Part shown: positions 47,401 to 60,600 of the stretch, in pieces
Layout: every line of letters starts with the position of its first letter
How positions within the stretch are numbered: the first letter of the stretch is position 1
Assembly: GCA_003116995.1 (NCBI GenBank)
Contig: BDSL01000030.1
Span: 1-64,000, forward strand
Source: Yamagishiella unicocca
Lineage: Eukaryota; Chlorophyta; Chlorophyceae; Chlamydomonadales; Volvocaceae
Length of the DNA stretch: 64,000 nt
Direction of reading: 5' to 3'
The notes under the pieces: generated by a model
Databases searched by the model: none
Seen by the model: only the letters and a program-made list of their open reading frames with translations
What the model was told of the DNA's origin: nothing
Position numbers and translations under genes: made by a program

Positions 47401-48406
47401 TGCAGAACCGGGTTGTATCTTATGGGTAACCCTACTTGCCCCACGCGTGGGGCCTTTCAAGCCATCTGTTTTTCTCCTCACGGTAGCTAGGTGCGTGCGC
47501 TCGTCGCTTGCGCCAGGTAGACAACACGATACAATAGCCAGTACGTATGCCAAGCCCTATTATCGTAACTATTATATTGCAACTGACGAACCGTGAATTC
47601 TGTGACCGCCGTGGGAGTGTCGCTCGGACTGTCCCTGGAAGGTGGACATCATACATTATTTTGCCCATTAACCCACCGCTGACATGCGTAGTTGCGAAAG
47701 TGACAGCAGCCCTTACCGACCGATTGAACCTTAGGGCTTTGCAGTCTTTGTCCTCAATTGTTATGATGAGCCCCGCCGATCCTTCGCCAGCTTTCGGCAA
47801 GTGCGCTTACAACTGATACGTTCGTAACATTCGGTCGTGAATTTGCCCTCTTGTCGTTCATGTATCTATCCCTCAGTGACGTCGTCGCCCGTTCCGCAGG
47901 CGTACGCACGGGCCTCAACGGGCCGCGAGAACAATGCCTTCAACATGTGGTGCACGCATCGTGCTTATGAAATAACATGTTAGAATGTCTCTAGATAAAC
48001 AAGTTACTACATTGCATTGTTCGTTTGCTGCATGCTCAGCGCATGCTCAGACAGATAGGTGGCTGCTGTCTGGACCGGCCGCCGCCACCGTTGACGGGCC
48101 TGGTTAGCGCTACAATACATTTACAACATAAAAATGCACTGCAATATGTCCACATCAGCAGGTCAACAAAAGTGGCAAGAACAAAAAGAGGAAGTTATTC
48201 CTATCTCGCCACATATATACCGGTACGGCCTATGTAGGTACAGCTCTCAATAGGGCCACGCGTGTGCGTGGGCTCCTCATTAGCAACGCAGTCCTGGTCA
48301 CATTAACTGGATCATACATATTTAATCAAATTGCATTGTGCTGCTAAGCTGTTAATTGCGTTTTCATCATTTTCGTAGTAGTAACTGTCACATTGGGCCC
48401 CAGACC

Positions 48407-49726
48407 ATATGGTACAGCCATAAGGCGCATCGCCTGACACCGAACGAAATGGTTAAACCCGGGACGACGGGTACGACAGCCCGGGCTCAGGGCAGGCACC
48501 GCCTTGACGCAGATCCGGCCTCTGGCCGCCACTAGCCAGCCTGGTTGCAGTAACCCGCCGGCCAGCTGCTGAGTCCTGCATTGCTGCAGCCAACTCCACT
48601 CACACCGCCCAGCACAACCGGGCATTTATGACACTCCAACGCCCTCCCACCAACACCAACACCTTCACCACACACGCACATACCGTGCTCCGCACCGCCG
48701 CCCTGCCCTCCATCACCGACCGTCTCCAAAAGCACGTGTACCAAGCAACAGGGGCCCCCCGTTCTCCGGCAACAGGGGCCCCCCATTCTACCAGCGCATC
48801 CGCACCGTCAGGGCCGCCCGCCTCCTCATCCTACCCCTGGAGCACATCTCCATCTCCAGCACCGCCGGTCATGTCAATAACGTCATCACCGGTCTGCTTC
48901 GAAATTGCCCTGGTCCTCAATGCCCTCGTCACCCAAGCCCACTACCAAACGCCAGCTGGCCACCAAGCTCCGCGATCCCGTCGCCGCCTCCCCTTTCCTC
49001 TACCGCCACGCTCGCCGTGCGGACGACGTCGACCTCCTGGCAGCCATCCACCGCCACCCGTGAACCCCCCACCATCTCCCCTGCGCCCCCGCGCGCCCCC
49101 TCCTCCCCTCCGGCACACCCCCACTCGCCTCGGCCGCCCCGCCCGCGCCCTAGCTCCGCTGGCTCTGCTCTATCTGACCGCCGCTGATCCCCCCAGCGGC
49201 GGGGCCCGCACGTCGTCGGGCAAGCCAGCAGCTCCGGGCCCCCCTGACAGCCCCGGCGCCCAGCAGCACCCGCTGCTGCCGCCAGCCCCGGCCCCCCTAG
49301 CCTGTAAAACCCCCCCGGACTCCCCGCGCGCCCCGCCTCCGCCCCTCTCCGCCTCTCATCCCGCGCCAGCCCCCTCTTCCCCTCCACGGCCGCCTCCCCC
49401 GCCACCAGCCGCGCCCGAAACACCCACAGCAAAGTATACCAACTGCCTCAACTCTCTCTCTTCCCCCCGGCCACCTGCTCACCCGCCATTCGCACACAGT
49501 CTCCTCTCGCAGCCCCCTCGCACCCTCCCCCGATTCGGCGGCCCCCTCTCCCGCGACCCTCGCCGCCGCCATCGCACTGTGGCAGCGCTGTGCTCGCTGT
49601 ATGTGGCAGTGCTGTGGGGATCCGTCCAGCCCGGACCGCGCACTGCCATCCCCGTCTCCTGTCTGCTCGCTTGCTGCCTTCCCCCCGCGCCGCATGTCAC
49701 GACACACAGCGTGTTGTGCAGGGCGG
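48407..49726. other. C-rich debris, no recognised gene
   Basis: A plus-strand frame from about 48,628 to 49,734 is open but almost entirely Pro/Ala/Ser-rich. Only a few segments (FEIALVLNALVTQAHYQ; in another frame RAARLLILPLEHISI) look protein-like. The base composition and position after a duplication copy resemble the RT-bearing debris at 39,466-40,430, so retroelement remains are likely. No catalytic motif is visible. Confidence 0.4.
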
Positions 49727-49908
49727 GACCATGAAGCTGGCCACGTTCACGACCTGCTTGCCCACGCGGATGTGGCGCTGGCGGATCAGCACGCGAGCGT
49801 GGTGGATGGACTTAGCCAGCTTCATGGTCCGTGTCGACAGCCAGAAGCACATTGACTTCGCTCTGTCCAGCCCCTTCGGCGGCGGCCGCCCCGGCCGCGT
49901 GAAGCGGA
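49727..49908. pseudogene. Rearranged fragment of ribosomal protein uS4 (RPS9)
   Basis: On the plus strand from about 49,815: [20 protein letters not shown], then [11 protein letters not shown]. On the minus strand from 49,829 down to 49,727: [20 protein letters not shown], then [13 protein letters not shown]. In eukaryotic uS4 these two blocks are contiguous on one strand. Here the upstream block is flipped between 15-bp inverted repeats (49727-49741 and 49815-49829). No intron lies within the 60 or so codons, the rest of the protein is absent, and similarity stops after RVKR. It is a pseudogene fragment and encodes no functional uS4. Confidence 0.85.
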
Positions 49909-52900
49909 GTTTGTCGAGGATTCGCAGCCCCAGAGGCCGCCTGGCTGCCGGACGTGGCACCGACGCGCGTGCGTCGGCTCTTGGGTGAAGAGAGCGAAAA
50001 GACTGAGCAATCAACACACTGCGACGTGCAAGTTGTGGATGCTGTTGAGAGAATGGGCGGAGGTACGCACTAGTCTTACAGCGATGTGTCAGTACAGGGC
50101 TGTTTCTTCCAGACTTTGTTAGTTTGTGGCGACAAACTCCGCTGCCTGGGCATTCCAGGCAGCGGGCCTAGGTGCGCTCCCGAACGTGGCTAACTGCCAT
50201 CCCTGGAGCACATCTACCAATGCTGCCGACACATGCCATGTGTCCGTTGGCTTCACATCTACTGTAACGATAGCTCTAATATAACTACCGTAATTACCGG
50301 CAATCAAAGCCATGTAACCACATCTACCAGACAACGCTAACCGCAGGGCGCAACTCATGCCCTTAGCGTACGGCAACCAACGCACTCTGCACGCGCTGTG
50401 ATGGTTACGCGCTGTGTCGTGACACGCATCTTCACGCCCCATCTTTCCTAACCGTTGTACTCCGTCGTGCCGGACCGCGTCGTACGCCTCTCCCAGCATA
50501 TCCAGCCTTGATGTATACCAGCCAAAGTCCAGATTTGGTGGTAGTGAGAACTACCGGTTAGAGAAAGAGCGAGCCGTCTTGACACAGCGAGCGCTCGACG
50601 TCGTACACACAGTTCGACGTCCTCCAGGCCTCGACATAGCCATAACCTCCAACCGATGAAACATCAGTGGGACCACACAGGTCCACTACCAGCAGCCGAA
50701 GCTACCACACTGACACACAGTCAGTGCGCCCGGTTGCCGAAGCACCCGTTGCACTCCACACAGGAGTGACCGTCACGCCACACAGGCGTAACTCTGCACC
50801 GCGCCACACAGGCGTGATACAACAAGCCTCCCCTTCACCGGCCTCCCCTTCAACCCTTCCACCATGCGCTGCGCCGCCGTGCACGCCGCCTGCCCTCCAT
50901 ACCCGTGCCGCCCTGCCCCCCATGCCCTGCGCCGCCCTGTCCTCCATGCGCTGCGCCGCCGCCCTACCCTCCGTGCCCTGTGCCGCCCTACCCTCCATGC
51001 ACCGCCGCCCTGTCCTCCATGCCCTGAGCCGCCCTACCCTCCATGCGCTGTCTGGTGCCTCGTAGGCTTGGGGCTGGTTTTTCTTTGGCGTTTTCTCCCG
51101 CGCGATCTGTTCCACCTAGTTGTTGCTATTGTCTGTGGCCGTGTTGGTGGGTGTGCCTGAGGCGCCGTCTGCCCGGTTTTGCCGACTTTTTGCCTGTCCC
51201 CCGTCCTTGTGGCCTTCGTTTGTTGGAACTGCTCGTCGTGCTGGATTCCGGTCCCCTTTGCTGGCCGGTTGTTCGGGTGGGGCGCCTTTCTTTAAGTACG
51301 ACTATATTGAATTATTCAGCACCTTGTCCCGCCAGGTTGCGACCGAGACACACTTAAACGAACCGTTACAACTTAACGAACTTAACGTACTCGGGTAGCA
51401 CATTTATCCTACTTGGGTAGCACGTTCATCGATACCGACAGCACTATAGTGCGTGCCACCACCACCAAACAGAGTCCGGGGCTACAACCGATAACGACTC
51501 CAGGAAAAAACAGGATGCTGACGCTGCCATGGCATTCGCATGCATGACACCATCACAATTATTCGTGCCTGCAATCTCGACCACTGGGGGGTCCATCATG
51601 GCTCACCCCTTCTTACCCCTCCCTCCAAACGACAAATGCTATGATGTTCCTTGCCAAAACCAATCATACCAGCCCATTACACCTAGCGGGGCAGCACATT
51701 GCATGCCTTGACAGCAAGACACCCTACCTGCATCTCTCCATACACACCAGCATCCTGCACCCACGCTATATTTTCGCAGCAGTAGGAAAGCTCTGCGAAA
51801 GCAAACCCTTCCTCATCAAAAGGAACAATCCCATGTTGTTTATTCGCCGAGCTGCCAATCTGCTTTAATAGGAAGTAAATATCGATCGAACCTATTCAGA
51901 CCTGATGCAAGGGCGCAACCCCGCGTAGGTTGGCATACAGAGCTATGAGGACGGCCAAACCCCGTCAGGGGTAGTCCTTCGTGTCAGCGATTTCGAGAGG
52001 AAGGTAGCAGCTATGTGTAGAGTAGGTATTTTCTCAGGGTGGGAGGGAACGTGGTTAGCGCTGTCACCAGCTCAATGCTTGGGGGGGGCGCTTATGTAAG
52101 CATTGAAGCAGGCGCCCACCTGCGCCCAACAGACGCCAGGCGTCGACGGTACCGCAAGGCCCCGAGTCGGCAGCAATTAGGTTGTCCACCCATCACTCGA
52201 TGGGCACAATTGCAAATAACACTGCTCGGCCTCTAGACGGTTTGTCAACCGTCGTCGCCCCCTCGCCTTGATGCACGAAGCAGGCTGCACGATGCAAAGT
52301 CAGCACAGTAAAGCGATGTCATGATCATCAATTGGCATGTCGATGTAACTTGCGGGCCGCAGGCATGGTAGTGCTCCGTCCCTTGCCGCCCGTCCGCCCC
52401 ATCGCGTACAAGCTAGACTGCATACCGGTAGTGAGATTATATTGTCAACGTTATTATAAACAGTCGCAGTAATGGCAGCGTTAATTTAAAACAATATAAA
52501 GCGCTCCGGAATCAAGTACGGATGTTTGCGGGCTCCTCAAATGCCCGGACAATAATTATCGATCAGCTGTACCATGTGTATGCCGCTTATGTTAGCGAAG
52601 AAGGATGCAACTTCAAATTGGAGTTTAGTGCACAGTCGCTAATTCTTTCCGAAAGCAGTCTGTCGCCATTTCAGGCGCTGTGCCGAATCATTTCGTATAT
52701 CTTTATATTCATTATAGGCAAGCTTTGTTAGCCAGAAACATTCCTTGGATTGTGTCGGCTCCGTGACTGGCGGCGTAGCTGCTTGCCGCCGCCCCAATCC
52801 AAAGCAGTTTGCCAACTCTTTGCAGTATGAGACAGTCAATTAGTCGACAAGTGACTGGGCAGGTGGGCAGCGCCTGAAAGTCACGCGTTGACTTGGTGGA

Positions 52901-53082
52901 ACGTCAGTCACTCGTGCTTGACACGCCATCGCGGGCGTCAACTTTGCAGTTCGACTTGAGCGCTTGGCCCAGCACCGTATCCATACCTCAAACAGCTTTC
53001 CGTCGCCTAGACCGTCGTTGCTTCCCTTGCCTTCATCCGCTAACTCCGCCCGCCCTGTCCGTCCCACTCCGTGACCCTCCAG
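49909..53082. other. Gene-poor region upstream of the OPR-like gene
   Basis: Mixed-composition DNA with no confidently recognised gene. A 126-codon minus-strand ORF (50499-50119) has no recognised motif. About 50,850-51,050 holds CGCCGCCCTG/CCTCCATGC tandem-like units. AT-rich stretches fill 51,400-52,700. A CTAAC at 53,035-53,041 followed by a pyrimidine tract and CCTCCAG (53,076-53,082) looks like a branch point and 3' splice site, so at least one 5' exon of the next gene probably lies here. Confidence 0.5.
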
Positions 53083-56000
53083 CACGGGGCATCGCGCCTG
53101 CCGCTGCCTCCGCGCGCTGCCTCCGGCGTCACTGCACCCAGTGCCTCCTCTCAACCACCTGCTCAGCCGCTGACACCTTCAACGCCTCATACAATTGGCC
53201 AGCATCCCGTCGTGCATACACACGGCGTGCCAGTTACAAGCACCACGCCGAACATCGCAACCGCTGCTGGCGAGATCTACCCCACCGGCGGCGAGCACCC
53301 CGCCCATGGCCACCCGGCGATGTTGGCGCACATCGCCACCCCTCCGGTCAACGGCAATGCCTACGCCGGGCTGGCTCCTAGCGACCTGAGCCAGAGGCTG
53401 ATGCTGGAGCAAATGGCAATTCTGCAGCGCCAGGTGCGCGGGGCGGTGTCGTGCAGGACCTTAGTCGCAACAGCGCTTATAGCCTTGGTGCCTCCGTGCC
53501 GGGGTACGGCTGCCGTATGCGCCATGGCAATGTCGACGCGCTTACGCGCTCTCCCGACTTGCAGACTGTCGGCTGACTGGTTACGCCCCCACCCCGCCAC
53601 TGGGGGCCAGCCATTAGGGGTGCTAGGTCAGTGGGCGCCCTTCCGCCCCGCGCCGGCCCCCGCCCACTTGCTCGCCCCCATTCGCTGCACCCACCCTGCA
53701 CCGCCGCAGCTGCTGGACATGGCTGCGCTGGTGGCCAATACCCAGGCCCAGAACGCGGAGCTGGTAGCTCAGGTGCAGGCGCTCACGCAGCATGTGCAAG
53801 GGATGGCGGCGCCAGGAGGCCAGCAGGCGGCGGCTCAGATTCCGCTTCAGGCGCAGCAGCACCAACCGCAGCAGCACCAACCGCAGCAGCACCAACCGCA
53901 GCAGCACCAACCGCAGCAGGCTGTTGTCGACGCCGAAGCAGTCGCGGAGCGGCAGTCGTCCGTGTTGGCGAGCGTGGCGGCGCCGCAGTCAGGCCCAGTT
54001 TCGGACTCGGGAGAAGCGGACGTGCAGCCGCTGCCGGCGTCAACGGCCAGCGGGCCGGAGCCAGCTTCAGCGGCAGCCGCAACCTCGGCTAACGACGCAG
54101 CTGTAGCAGGGGGTGCTGGCTTGCAGCCTTCTGCTGTCGACGTACGGCCCATGGCGGAGCCTCTCGCGGCTGCTACGAAGGTGGCTGCTGGGGCGGACAC
54201 TTCCAGCGGTGTCGGGGCGCAAGTGCAGCAGCTGTCGGAGGCGGCGGCGCAGCTTCAAGGCTTGTTCTTGAGCCTTGCCGCGCGCACGGCAGCGGAGGCA
54301 AGCGCTACGGAAAGCGCGGCTGGTCCCCTGACCAACGCTGGCGGTGCCATGGTCGCAAACGAGGGAGCCGGTGGCTCTGGTGGTGCAGGTGGGGCCCAGA
54401 AGCAGGATGCACAGGAGCGGGTGCCTCGCCAGCAGCGCAGCAACGACATGGCAGCAGCAGCAGCGCCGGTGGCTGTCGAATCGGATGCACGGTCAGCGGC
54501 CCGGCAGGCGGGCCGAGGGGGCCGCTACGTTGGACCCCCCCGCGAGCAACCGGTGTTCGCCAGGGCGCCCCAGGATGCTGGTGGTGCTGGTGCTGGTGGT
54601 GCAGCCGCTTCCTCTTCCGGTCGCAGGGAACAGGCAGGCGGCAGCAGTCACCTCAGTGGTACCACCGCTCCTGGCAGCAGCAGCCGCAACAGCAAGGGGG
54701 ACGACTCCACGAATTCCGGCGCCGACAAGCACGTGCGTGTGGGCGCCTCTGGACAACCCACAGCAGCAGCAGCAGCAGCGACCGGGATGGAGGCGCGCGT
54801 CCGCGGCTGCGGGAGTGTGGCTGCGCTCCGGTCCGTCGTGGATGAGGACCGGCTGAGCCCGCAGCAGGCGGTCCTGGCGGCGCAGCAGCTCCCGAGGCTG
54901 GCCCGGCTGGCGCATGAGCGGCAGCAGGAGCAGCAGCTGGGAAGGCAGCAGCAGGATGCGGCAGGGAAGGGAGCCGCCGGCGGGGGCGGGGATGCTGAGG
55001 CGGCTGCCTTGCGGGTGAGGGCGCTGGGGGCGAGTGGTGCACACGCACGTGGTGCACACGCACGTGGTGCGGGATCGCACATTGCAGGAGCACTTCACTA
55101 AAACCCAGCACCCATGACCTCGTGCGAGTTCCGGCATTCAAGGCACCTGCCTCAACGCGCCTTGCCCAGGCGCTCCTACCGGCATCTGCGGGCGCCCGCA
55201 CCCGCCTGCGTCGCATCACTTCCGGTTTCACGGACTGCCGCTGACGTATGACCACCGCTTGCTGCCGACCCTGCGGCTACCTGCTGCCCGCGCAGGAGCT
55301 GCACCTCCGCCTCCTGGCCCGCTTCTCCTCCCAAAACGCGATTGCTGGCCTGCGCCCCGCCTTCCTTCCGAACTACCTGGCCCTGGCGGCGGTTTGCGTG
55401 GAGCTGCGCCAGCCGCCGTCGCGAGCCTTCGCGGGCGCTGTCCGGCACCTGGTCACGCAGCACGTGGCCGACCTGGCTCCGGAGGTGGCCGCCGCCGCTG
55501 TGGCGGCGGTGGCGGGCCTGGACGGCACCGTTGCGCCGGGGGTTCTGGAGCGGGCTTGCCGTGTGGTGATGGATGCGGCTGCCGGCGGCGGCGACGCTGA
55601 CGCCGCAATCCCCTCGCCGCGATTGCTGGGTTGGAGGGCGCTGGTGGCGGCGGGGCAGCTGGCGCCACTGGGGAGTACGGCAAAGGAGGCGGCACGGCAG
55701 GTGCTCAGCGCTGCCGCCGCTGCCGCCATGTCGACGGAGGCGGCGGCTGTCGCTCTGGACGCGGATGAGCTGGCGGCGTGTGCGCAGGGCGTGATGGCGT
55801 GCAGCGGCGCTGGCGTGGCGGTGCCGCCGGCGCTGATGCGGCCACTGGAGACGGCATCATGCCGGGAGGAAGTGCTGTCGTCCGTCGGACCCGCGGGTCA
55901 GCTGGCCCTCGCGAAGGCGCTCGTAGCTGCAGGGCACCAGCCGCAGGTGGGGCACGTGCGATGCCCGGCTGGGAGTTGGCTGGGAGTTGGCTGGGAGTTG

Positions 56001-57614
56001 GCTGGGAGTTGGCTGGGAGTTGGCTGGGAGTTCCTTAGTTGTACCGGTGCATGGGTGGCCGGGTGGGTAGGGTAGTCGTTGACGGGGCAGATGGTGCAGC
56101 CGCCTTACAGCCGTGCCCCTGTGACCGGTCACCCGGCTGGGTTGCGGGACCTGGGTTGCGGGGCCTGGGTTGCGGGGCCTGGGTTGCGGGGCCTGGGTGT
56201 GGGGCTCACCTCCTCCTCGTTCCGGGAGTGCCTGCACCTTGTGGCGCGGTCCTCGCGGATGGCTCTCATGCCCTTCACCACCTCAACCCCGTGTACCTCA
56301 CCCCGCTGCACCTCCCCGGGGCCCCTCGGCGCGCAGGAAGCCTGGGTGGACGCGTGGGAGGCCGCCGTGGTCGCCAGCCTGCCGCGCGCATCGGCGGGCC
56401 AGGTGGCCGCCCTCGCGGCGGCGCTGCACACCCTGACACGGGGAGCGGGCCGCAGCGCCCCCAGCCGTGCCCGGCCGGTTTTTACGGCCGCGGTGGCTGA
56501 GCGCCTGCTTGCCGCGGGCGGCGGCTCCGCCGCCGGCTCCGGCGCGTCTGCGTGTGCACTGACGCTACACCTGGGCGAATTGGCAGGCGGCGGTAGCGAA
56601 GCAGCGCCCCTTGCTTCCGCAAAGCAGCTGGCTGAGTCACTCCTGTCCATTGCCGTCACGGCGCTGTCCTCCCTGGACGTGCCCGACCTCGCGGCCCTGG
56701 TTTCGGGGCTCAGCCTGCTGGACGTCCGCACTCCGGCGGAGGTCTGGTCGGCGATGCTGTCACGCGCCACTGACGCACCGGCGGCGGCGGCCGCCGTCAC
56801 CGCCGCCGCGCGCCGCGCGCTGGAGCTGGGGCTGCCTGCGGGCATCAAGCCCGCATCCCTGGAGCACCTCCTGTCCGTGGCCGGGCAGCACGTAGGGGAG
56901 CTGCCGGCTGGGTCGCTGGTGGGCTTGCTGGGGCTGGCGGCGGCGGTCAAGAGCAAGCTGCGGCCGGCGCTGGTGGCGTCTGTGCTGACGAGATTGCGTG
57001 ACTTGGCGGCCACCATGGGCCCGCAGGACGGCGCGTTCCTGTTCGCCGCCGTGGACTCTCTGTCGTTGCCGCTGACACAGCCCATGGCGCCGAAGCCGCT
57101 GGCGGCGACGGGCAAGGATGACGGCGGCGGCGCCGCCGCCGTGCTGACACCGGCCGGCGTGCTGCGCCGCGTCTCGGAAGCAGCGCTGGTTCCGGAGCAG
57201 GTCCTGGCGGTGCTGGGGCCGGAGCGCACCGCGCAGCTGGTGCAGCTGGTGGCGCGCCTGCAGCAGGCGGCTTCGGCGGCAGCAGCGGCGGCAGCGGTGG
57301 GCGATGCAGGCGCAGCAGAGCTGGACGTCCCGGTGGGTGCGGAAGTGAGCGGCGGCGGCAGCGATGGCGGCGACGTCGGGAGCTTGTTGCCACGTCGTCA
57401 GTTGGTAGCTCTGCTACACCTGCTGCAGCCGTCGCTGCAGGCGGCGTCGCCGCAGGCGCTGGCGGCTCTGGCCGGCGGTGCCGCTGCGCTGGGATTGGCT
57501 GTGCCGCCAGCCTGGTTGGCCGCCCTGGTGGCGGCGGCGCTGGAGACCCTACCGGCTTTGGACCCCCTCACGTCAGCGCGGATTGCCGCCGCTGTGACGC
57601 GGCTGGAACGGCTG

Positions 57615-57647
<33 letters not shown>

Positions 57648-60600
57648 CCTGACGCCGCGGCCACTGCTGCGGCCATCGGCAGTAGCCAGTGGTTCGGGGC
57701 GTTCATCGACGACATGCAGCGCAAGATGGCGGTGGCGTCACCGGCGGCTCTGGCGCTGACGCTGCAGGTCCTGGTGGCACACGACTGCAGGCCGTCAGCG
57801 GCGTGGACGCAGGCCTTCCTGGCCGCCGCAACGCCCTTCCTGGAGGCACCCCTCCCACTGACGCAGGCCCAGGCAGCGGGAGCGGCTGCGGCGGCTGCGG
57901 CCGTGGCCGCAGGCCGCGGCGCGCGGCCGGGCAGCCGACCCACCGGCACGCCGTCCGCACCCCCCCGCGCCGGGGTGTCGACGCCGGGGCCCGCTACGGG
58001 CGCCGCCGTCGTGGCGTCCTTCACGCCGCCACAGCTGGCACAGCTGCTTGGCGGCCTGGCGGCGCTGCAGCTGCAGGAGTACGTCACGCCGGCGTGGCTC
58101 GCACTGGCGGTACGGCAGGTGGAGGGCCGCGCGGTGCAGTTCTCGTACCGCGACCTGGCGGAGGCGCTGCACGGTGTCGTACGACTCGGCGGCGACGTCA
58201 GAGAGGCCGTCTGCAACCAGCTGCTCATCGTCTCTCAGGCTAAGCTTGCGATGGCGCCGCCGGTGCTGTTGTCACACACATTGGCGGTGGTGGCGGCGGC
58301 GGAGGGGCGGAAGGTCAGCCCCAAGTGGTGGGAGGAGGTCCAGCGTGTGCTGGCGGCGCAGCTAAAGGCGGCGGCGGCCATTGCGGCGACGGCAGCGCAT
58401 ACCCCTGCCGGCGAGAAGCCGGCACCGGTCTGGCACACAACCGAGCTGAGTCAGGTGGTCTCGGCGCTGCTGGCGCTGCGTCGGGATAAGGCGGGGGCCG
58501 ACTTTGGCCCGCCGCTGGCGGCGGCGCTGGCGGCTGTGGTGTCCTCGAGCGGCGGCGGCGCCGCCGCTGCCGCTGCCGTAGTGGCGGCGCTGCCGTTCGA
58601 CGCCGCCGTCGCGTACGTGGAGGCTTGCGCCGAGGTGCCTCAGCTGGGCGTCCCACCCCCGGCACTCCTGGAGCAGTACCTGTCGTACAGCCGCCGATTG
58701 CTGGCGGCGTGGGGCGGCGACCGTTCGGGCAGCCGAACCGACGCCGCGGTGGCGGTGGCGTTGTCCGAGCAGGCGCCGCCCGTCGGGGCTGAGCAGGGCC
58801 AGGGTAAGGGCAAGGAGAGGGACCGGAAGCGCGCGCGCGCCCGGGCGGAGAAGCGCAGCGCCGGTGCCGGCGGTGCTTTACCGAACACGCTTCTGCAGCA
58901 CCTGCCGTCGGCCATCGCTGTCGGCAGGCTGCTGGCGGTCCTGCCGCACGACCAGCGGCCAGCGGCGGCGGCGCCTTGGCTGTCCGCCCTGGCGGCCGCC
59001 GGCGCTGCGGCTGCGCCGTCACTGCCGACCGCTTGCGCCGCCGACGTGCTGTGGCTGCTGGCCAAGCTGGACACGGCCGGCGACGCGGCTGAGGTCGGCG
59101 CAGCCGCATCTGGAGCGTCAGCGAAGTTGCTGGAGCGGCGGGCGGCGCTGGCGCAGCAGCTGGCGGCGCTGGCGGCCCGCGTGGACGGCACGGCGGATGC
59201 GCCAGGTGGCTCCGCTGGCGGGCCGGTTGACGGGCCGCTGGGGCAGGCCTCTCGGCGCCTGCCGTCAGACGTCGTGTTGGACACGGTGTGGGCGCTGACG
59301 GTGCTGGGCTTCATGCCAAGCGCGAGGTGAGATAGGTGCCGCTTCGGGTGGGATTGTCGTCCAGCTAGGTTGGGTGCGGAGGGGAGGGGTGTAAGCACAG
59401 GAGAGGTTCTTTGGGTGATGGTGTTGGGAGGTGCATATAAGCAGGGCGGCCAATGGCGCCTAAACCCTAAACCCCCATACCCCGCCCCCTCGCCCCCTCC
59501 CCCTCGTTGCGCGCAGGCTTATCCGAGAACTCGCCCGCGCCCTGCCGCGACGCTTGGCCTCCCTGCCGCAGCCTGAGGCGCTGCAGCTGCTGCGGGCGCT
59601 GGCCCGGTCCGGACCCGTGGGTCAGCAGGCCGTGGCGGAGGCCGACGCCGCTGCCCCGGCATCCGGGCCACCCATGTCCTCCCCCGCTAGCACCTCCTCG
59701 TCTCCCGCCCCATCCTCCCCAATCCTGGCCGTTGAGGTGGGCCGTTACCTGGAGGCCCACGTGCTGCCCTCCCTGGACGGCAACGCGCTGGTGGATGTGC
59801 TGGAGGCTGCGGCCACACTGGGCCTCCCGCTGCCGCCGCACGTCACGTCCGCCGCCGCCGCGCGCCTCGCGGCGGCGGCGGAAGCCAACGGCCTGCGGGG
59901 CAGAGCGCTGTACGACACCGTGGTGGCGCTGCGCGAGCTGGGCGCTGCGCCGTCGCCGGAGCAGCTGGAGGTGCTCTGCGACGCCGTGGCGGCGGGGGCG
60001 TTGGACGGCACGCTGGGGGGGGTGCTGGAGATTGCGCAGGCCGCAGGGGCGCTGTACGACATGGGCGCCCGGCCGGGCGTGGAGTGGCTGGAGTGCGTGT
60101 TCGAGGCCATCCTGTCGGACCTGGACAGCGGCACAGCTGACGCCGGCGTGCAGCGGCCGCCGCTGACGGCCCGCAGCCTGGTGGTCGCGCTGGCGGAGCT
60201 GGCGAGCCGCTTCGACGCCAACTACGTCGTCCTGGGCGTCGCAGCGTGCCGGGGTGTGATGGAGGACCTTGAGGGCCAGCTGGCGCTGGGGGGGCTAGAG
60301 CAACAGCAGCAGCAGTCCCAGCAGCAGCAAGCAGCGGAGGAGGAGATGGCGACGAAGGCCGAGGTGGAGTCCCTGGAGGCGGCGGACCTGGCCATGCTGC
60401 CGGACAGCTTGCTGCAGCCTCTGGACCTGAGCGATGTGGTGCTGCTGCTGGTGGGTCTGGACAACGCGCAGCAGCAGCCGCCCGACTCGCTGTGGAGCCT
60501 GGTGGAGAGTGCAGTGCGCCCGGGGCTGAGGCAGGCGAAGCCCAGGCCCCGCGGCGCCGCGGCCACCGCCCCGGCGGGTTTGGCGGTCAGCGACGCGCCG

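Larger units (their letters stand above)
41242..48406. repeat. Segmental duplication, copy B (empty site for the retroelement)
   Basis: This aligns with copy A over its whole length. It carries FAS1 copy 3 and the uninterrupted insertion site GGCTGCTGTCTGGACCGGCC (about 48,061-48,080). Copy-B-specific insertions include an 80-bp R2-like element (41650-41729) with AACGG target duplications and about 115-130 bp at about 41,350-41,470. It also has R1 copies absent from, or degraded in, copy A. Confidence 0.85.
46024..48406. other. 3' flank of FAS1 copy 3 (duplicate of 32,016-33,849 plus 39,118-39,465)
   Basis: No confident gene. It holds R1 copies at about 46,407-46,580 (plus) and 47,165-47,400 (minus), the copy of the unexplained minus-strand exon (edge at 46865), and the empty retroelement site near 48,068. 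Confidence 0.6.

Noticed and set aside
48628..49734. 368-codon Pro-rich ORF as a gene
   Set aside because: It is composition-driven (C-rich strand) with no domain, sits in retroelement-like debris, and is partly overlapped by the uS4 pseudogene.
56129..57229. 366-codon minus-strand ORF opposite the OPR-like gene
   Set aside because: It is an antisense shadow of the Ala-rich GC-biased exon 56337-59326. Composition-driven, with no domain.
59459..59476. CCTAAACCCTAAACCCCC resembles telomeric repeats
   Set aside because: There are only two units, inside an intron of the OPR-like gene just before its acceptor. That is too short to argue for an interstitial telomere.
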